Part shown: one piece after another, positions 61,863-64,000 of the stretch
Position numbering within the stretch: position 1 is the first letter of the stretch
Layout: each line of letters starts with the position of its first letter
Assembly (NCBI GenBank): GCA_021822495.1
Contig: JAKAQO010000001.1
Location: 62,001 to 126,000 of the forward strand
Direction: 5' to 3'
DNA length: 64,000 bases
From: a bacterium
GTDB taxonomy: Bacteria > Elusimicrobiota > Elusimicrobia > UBA1565 > UBA9628
The notes under the pieces: generated by a model
Seen by the model: the letters and a program-made list of their open reading frames with translations, nothing else
Databases searched by the model: none
What the model was told of the DNA's origin: nothing
Made by a program: the position numbers and the translations under genes

Positions 61863-62857
61863 AAGGCTAGAACTTCCTCGGCGGCCATGAGTAATCGGTC
61901 CACATCCGGAATGTAATAGCGTTCCAAGCGGAAAAGTGGCATCCGAATATCCCAGCCTCCCACTCTTTTAACCGGGGCCTTGAGCACAGTTAACGCACGC
62001 TCGGAAATTTCCGCACTGATCTCAGCCGCCCAGGATCCGGAATTAGGAGCTTCATGGGCGATCAGCGCTCGACCGGTTTTAGAAACGCTTTTGAGAATGG
62101 CGTCTAAATCAAGCGGAGTGAGAGTTCTTAAATCCAAAACTTCAGCCGAAGTTCCATTTTGAGACAAACGCTCGGCAGACTTAAGACAGGTCCCAACCAT
62201 CGCCCCCCAAGAAATCATCGTCAAATCCGAGCCTTCCCGGCGCACGCGCGCGCTTCCAATTTGAATCTCATAGGGCTCTTCCTGAACCGGCCCGCGAGCC
62301 GCCCGGTAAAGAGCTTTGGGTTCAAAGAAAATGACGGGATCCGGATCTCGAACGGCGGCAATCAAAAGCCCCTTGGCGTCTTCTGGAGTCGACGGGCAAA
62401 CGACCTTGATTCCCGGGGTGTGGCAAAAATAAGCCTCTGGAGATTCCGAGTGATGCTCAGGGGCATGAATAAGCCCGCCGTGAGGCGAGCGAATAACCAA
62501 AGGCAAGGAGTAGCGTCCGCGAGTCCGGCTTCGAATTCTCCCTAAGTGAGAAACGACCTGATCAAAAATAGAGGGCGTAAATCCGTCAAATTGAATTTCA
62601 CAAACCGGCCGATACCCGGCAATGGCCAGCCCCATCGCCGAACCGATGATGCCTAGTTCTGCCAAGGGAGTGTCAACCACTCTTTCACTTCCAAAACGGT
62701 CAAACAAGCCTTCAGTCGCGCGAAAAACGCCGCCATTTTTGCCGACATCTTCGCCCAGAATAATCACGCGCTCATCTTTTTCCATCTCCTGGCGCAAGGC
62801 CTCGTTGATGGCCCCAACCAAATTGAGTTCTCGGGTTTTCACCACCGTCTTTGTCAT
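61859..62857 (-). CDS. 2-oxoacid dehydrogenase E1 beta subunit
   Basis: This protein has 332 residues. INEALRQEMEKDERVIILGED and FRATEGLFDRFGSERVVDTP are typical of the pyruvate or acetoin dehydrogenase E1 beta subunit. PVCEIQFDGF, RSPHGG and DLRTLTPLD also match. The alpha subunit, needed for the thiamine diphosphate site, is not next to it, as it would usually be; a ParA-like gene and a 54-residue ORF are there instead. The substrate (pyruvate, branched-chain or acetoin) is undecided. The ATG overlaps the small ORF stop by 4 bases. Confidence 0.92.
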   Translation of the reverse strand: MTKTVVKTRELNLVGAINEALRQEMEKDERVIILGEDVGKNGGVFRATEGLFDRFGSERVVDTPLAELGIIGSAMGLAIAGYRPVCEIQFDGFTPSIFDQVVSHLGRIRSRTRGRYSLPLVIRSPHGGLIHAPEHHSESPEAYFCHTPGIKVVCPSTPEDAKGLLIAAVRDPDPVIFFEPKALYRAARGPVQEEPYEIQIGSARVRREGSDLTMISWGAMVGTCLKSAERLSQNGTSAEVLDLRTLTPLDLDAILKSVSKTGRALIAHEAPNSGSWAAEISAEISERALTVLKAPVKRVGGWDIRMPLFRLERYYIPDVDRLLMAAEEVLAF

Positions 62858-63018
62858 GGTCTCCTTCCGTACAGACTCTGGCCGTTCTCCAACGAATCTG
62901 GAAACGGCACTTCCTCGCCTATGCTCGGTCGGAGCCGACCATTTCTGACCGAATATAAATGAGGGAATGCCGCTTCCAAATTCCGTTTAAGATAGCGACC
63001 TCGCTTAAGCTCAGTCAT
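62854..63018 (-). CDS. Small ORF of 54 residues coupled to both neighbours
   Basis: The ATG overlaps the ParA stop (ATGA) and the TGA overlaps the pdhB ATG (ATGA), so it fills the gap exactly. The product starts MTELKRGRYLKRNLEAAFPH and is basic. Shine-Dalgarno ggaagg lies at its 3' end for pdhB. Two hairpins (GGTCGG-ct-CCGACC and GCCGTT...AACGGC) are embedded. Its first 20 bases recur at 17491-17510. It may be a real small protein or a repeated leader. Confidence 0.5.
   Translation of the reverse strand: MTELKRGRYLKRNLEAAFPHLYSVRNGRLRPSIGEEVPFPDSLENGQSLYGRRP
62999..63018 (-). repeat. 20-base sequence shared with 17491-17510
   Basis: ATGACTGAGCTTAAGCGAGG on the minus strand differs from the other copy at one base. 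A chance match at this level in 64 kb is possible (roughly 0.2 expected). Confidence 0.45.
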
Positions 63019-64000
63019 GAAATAGAAATCCCCATCTTATTGACAATCTTGTTCGCCATATTCTTAAAATCCTCACGGGCGTCTTGCGCCGCCAGAGCGT
63101 GGGATCCAATAGCGCCATCGGCCGGCTTGAGTAAAAACATAGGCTTACGCGCCTCCTGAGCCATGGCCATGAGACTTCGATAATGCTTGAGAAGGCCAAA
63201 ACAATGCGGATCCTCGGAAACCGTGTAGTCGCCCTCTATCTCCTCAAGCACGTATTTTCGATAGGCGCCAGGCATACGATGAATCCATTTTTCATAGGAT
63301 TTAGCGGGACGATCCTGGCGGATTGAATGTTGCATGACAATATAGCCGATGGGACTCATCTCGCCTTGCGGCAATTGGAGCTGGGGATCGGGATTTTTTT
63401 TCAATCGCTCACCCCACTCTTTCCGCCATTTTCTCAGAGTCGGGCCTAAATTTCTCAACCCTTGGAGAGAAAAGAGATCGGGCGCCAGCGGCACGACCAC
63501 ATGGCTTGATGAAATTAAGGCGGCTCGATTAATGGCGCCGAGATTAGGACCAATATCTACAAGCACGATTTTTGCCTTCTGCCTTTCAGCGGCTTCTTGG
63601 ATGACCCGCCAGAATGCCGATATCACCCGAAACGCGCGTTCCTTGCTGTCCAGACATTCAGGCCAAACCTGGGAAAGGTCATCCTCAAAACCGCTCAACG
63701 CCATATCTCCGGGAACAAGGAAAAGCGTATCGCTAATTTTTTGAGTCTCGGGAGTTTTAATATCGCCAACCCCGCGCCTAAGAGGCTCAATCGCTCCAAA
63801 AATCGTCCGCGAACTCCCATTCTCCGGCCATAATTTTTCTAATTCTTCATCATCAAGGAAAGCGGCGGAGAGGTTCCCCTGGGGATCAAGATCGGCGGTT
63901 AAAACGCTCAACCCCATATCTGAAAGCATCCATGCGACATGATAGATGAGAGACGTCTTGCCGACGCCGCCCTTGTTATTAAAGAATGTCAATACGGGAA
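63015..64000 (-). CDS. ParA-like ATPase, N-terminus cut by window edge
   Basis: At least 328 residues are visible, and the frame stays open to position 64000. FFNNKGGVGKTSLIYHVAWM is the deviant Walker A, LTADLDPQGNLSAAFL the A'-like motif and IVLVDIGPNLGAINRAAL Walker B. The C-terminal extension (about 90 residues; MSPIGYIVMQHSIRQ) is longer than in plasmid ParA proteins. No parB or parS-like repeat is visible. It may position or partition a cargo. A 54-residue ORF and pdhB follow with ATGA overlaps. Confidence 0.88.
   Translation of the reverse strand, partial: PVLTFFNNKGGVGKTSLIYHVAWMLSDMGLSVLTADLDPQGNLSAAFLDDEELEKLWPENGSSRTIFGAIEPLRRGVGDIKTPETQKISDTLFLVPGDMALSGFEDDLSQVWPECLDSKERAFRVISAFWRVIQEAAERQKAKIVLVDIGPNLGAINRAALISSSHVVVPLAPDLFSLQGLRNLGPTLRKWRKEWGERLKKNPDPQLQLPQGEMSPIGYIVMQHSIRQDRPAKSYEKWIHRMPGAYRKYVLEEIEGDYTVSEDPHCFGLLKHYRSLMAMAQEARKPMFLLKPADGAIGSHALAAQDAREDFKNMANKIVNKMGISIS

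Noticed and set aside
63015..64000. Mobile element or plasmid partition locus suggested by ParA
   Set aside because: No parB, parS repeats, integrase or attachment repeats; neighbours are housekeeping genes.
1..64000. tRNA, rRNA, CRISPR array or intact transposase
   Set aside because: None was seen in any intergenic stretch or frame.

Overview
The window is one contiguous stretch of a Gram-negative bacterial chromosome. Outer-membrane lipoproteins, TolC-like modules and many signal peptides are present. No rRNA, tRNA, CRISPR array or intact insertion sequence was seen. Coding density is very high: many same-strand neighbours overlap by 1-4 bases, and four of five convergent pairs overlap at their stop codons. 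The mix of housekeeping genes with one 4708-residue secreted giant protein, a divergent sigma-54, a pilin-like fusion and KimA-like transport suggests an uncultured lineage such as Omnitrophota or Elusimicrobiota. That assignment is inference from gene style; no taxonomic marker was compared.

Region 1-17.65 kb (minus strand) is a single secretion-flavoured operon. A promoter (TTGACT-17-TAACCT) reads into a leader that can fold, then a signal-peptide membrane protein with two PQ-loop-like motifs, the giant protein with several TolC/outer-membrane-factor-like modules, a signal-peptide protein with a C-terminal membrane anchor, and a lipoprotein with a carboxypeptidase-regulatory-like domain that runs off the left edge. 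The genes are joined by ATGA overlaps or a 9-base gap. Two kinds of palindromic repeat have been read in frame into these proteins.

Region 17.7-33.5 kb holds an SDR39U1-type epimerase, an RDD/pilin-like fusion, a double ACT protein, HtpX, an orphan LuxR-type response regulator, ornithine aminotransferase, glucan phosphorylase, RNase D, a KimA-like permease, a sodium:solute symporter, a GYF-like scaffold protein and a DksA/TraR-type zinc finger protein with a clear intrinsic terminator.

Region 33.6-44.0 kb holds gltX-recN-nadK-comEC-rpoN on the minus strand, facing a two-PAS histidine kinase and a sigma-54 activator without a Fis DNA-binding domain. Divergent RpoN, kinase and activator sit side by side and look like a self-contained sigma-54 module. 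comF follows.

Region 44-52.6 kb holds a lipoprotein with a CcmI/CycH-like domain, then DoxX-dnaX-recR-cysK/CBS-quinone oxidoreductase-GT39-CHASE3 histidine kinase on the plus strand. Region 52.6-64 kb holds a small lipoprotein, the long form of ispG, then a minus-strand operon ParA-(54-residue ORF)-pdhB-folP-glmM-pdxJ-glmS-acpS-nnrD-tsaE, covering cell-wall precursor, cofactor and repair functions. The PdxJ homologue lacks key catalytic motifs.

Six genes with starts well supported by homology or a signal peptide have a -10-like TANAAT or TATCTT box only 6-9 bases before the start codon, suggesting leaderless transcription is common here. No gene-free stretch is longer than about 225 bases.
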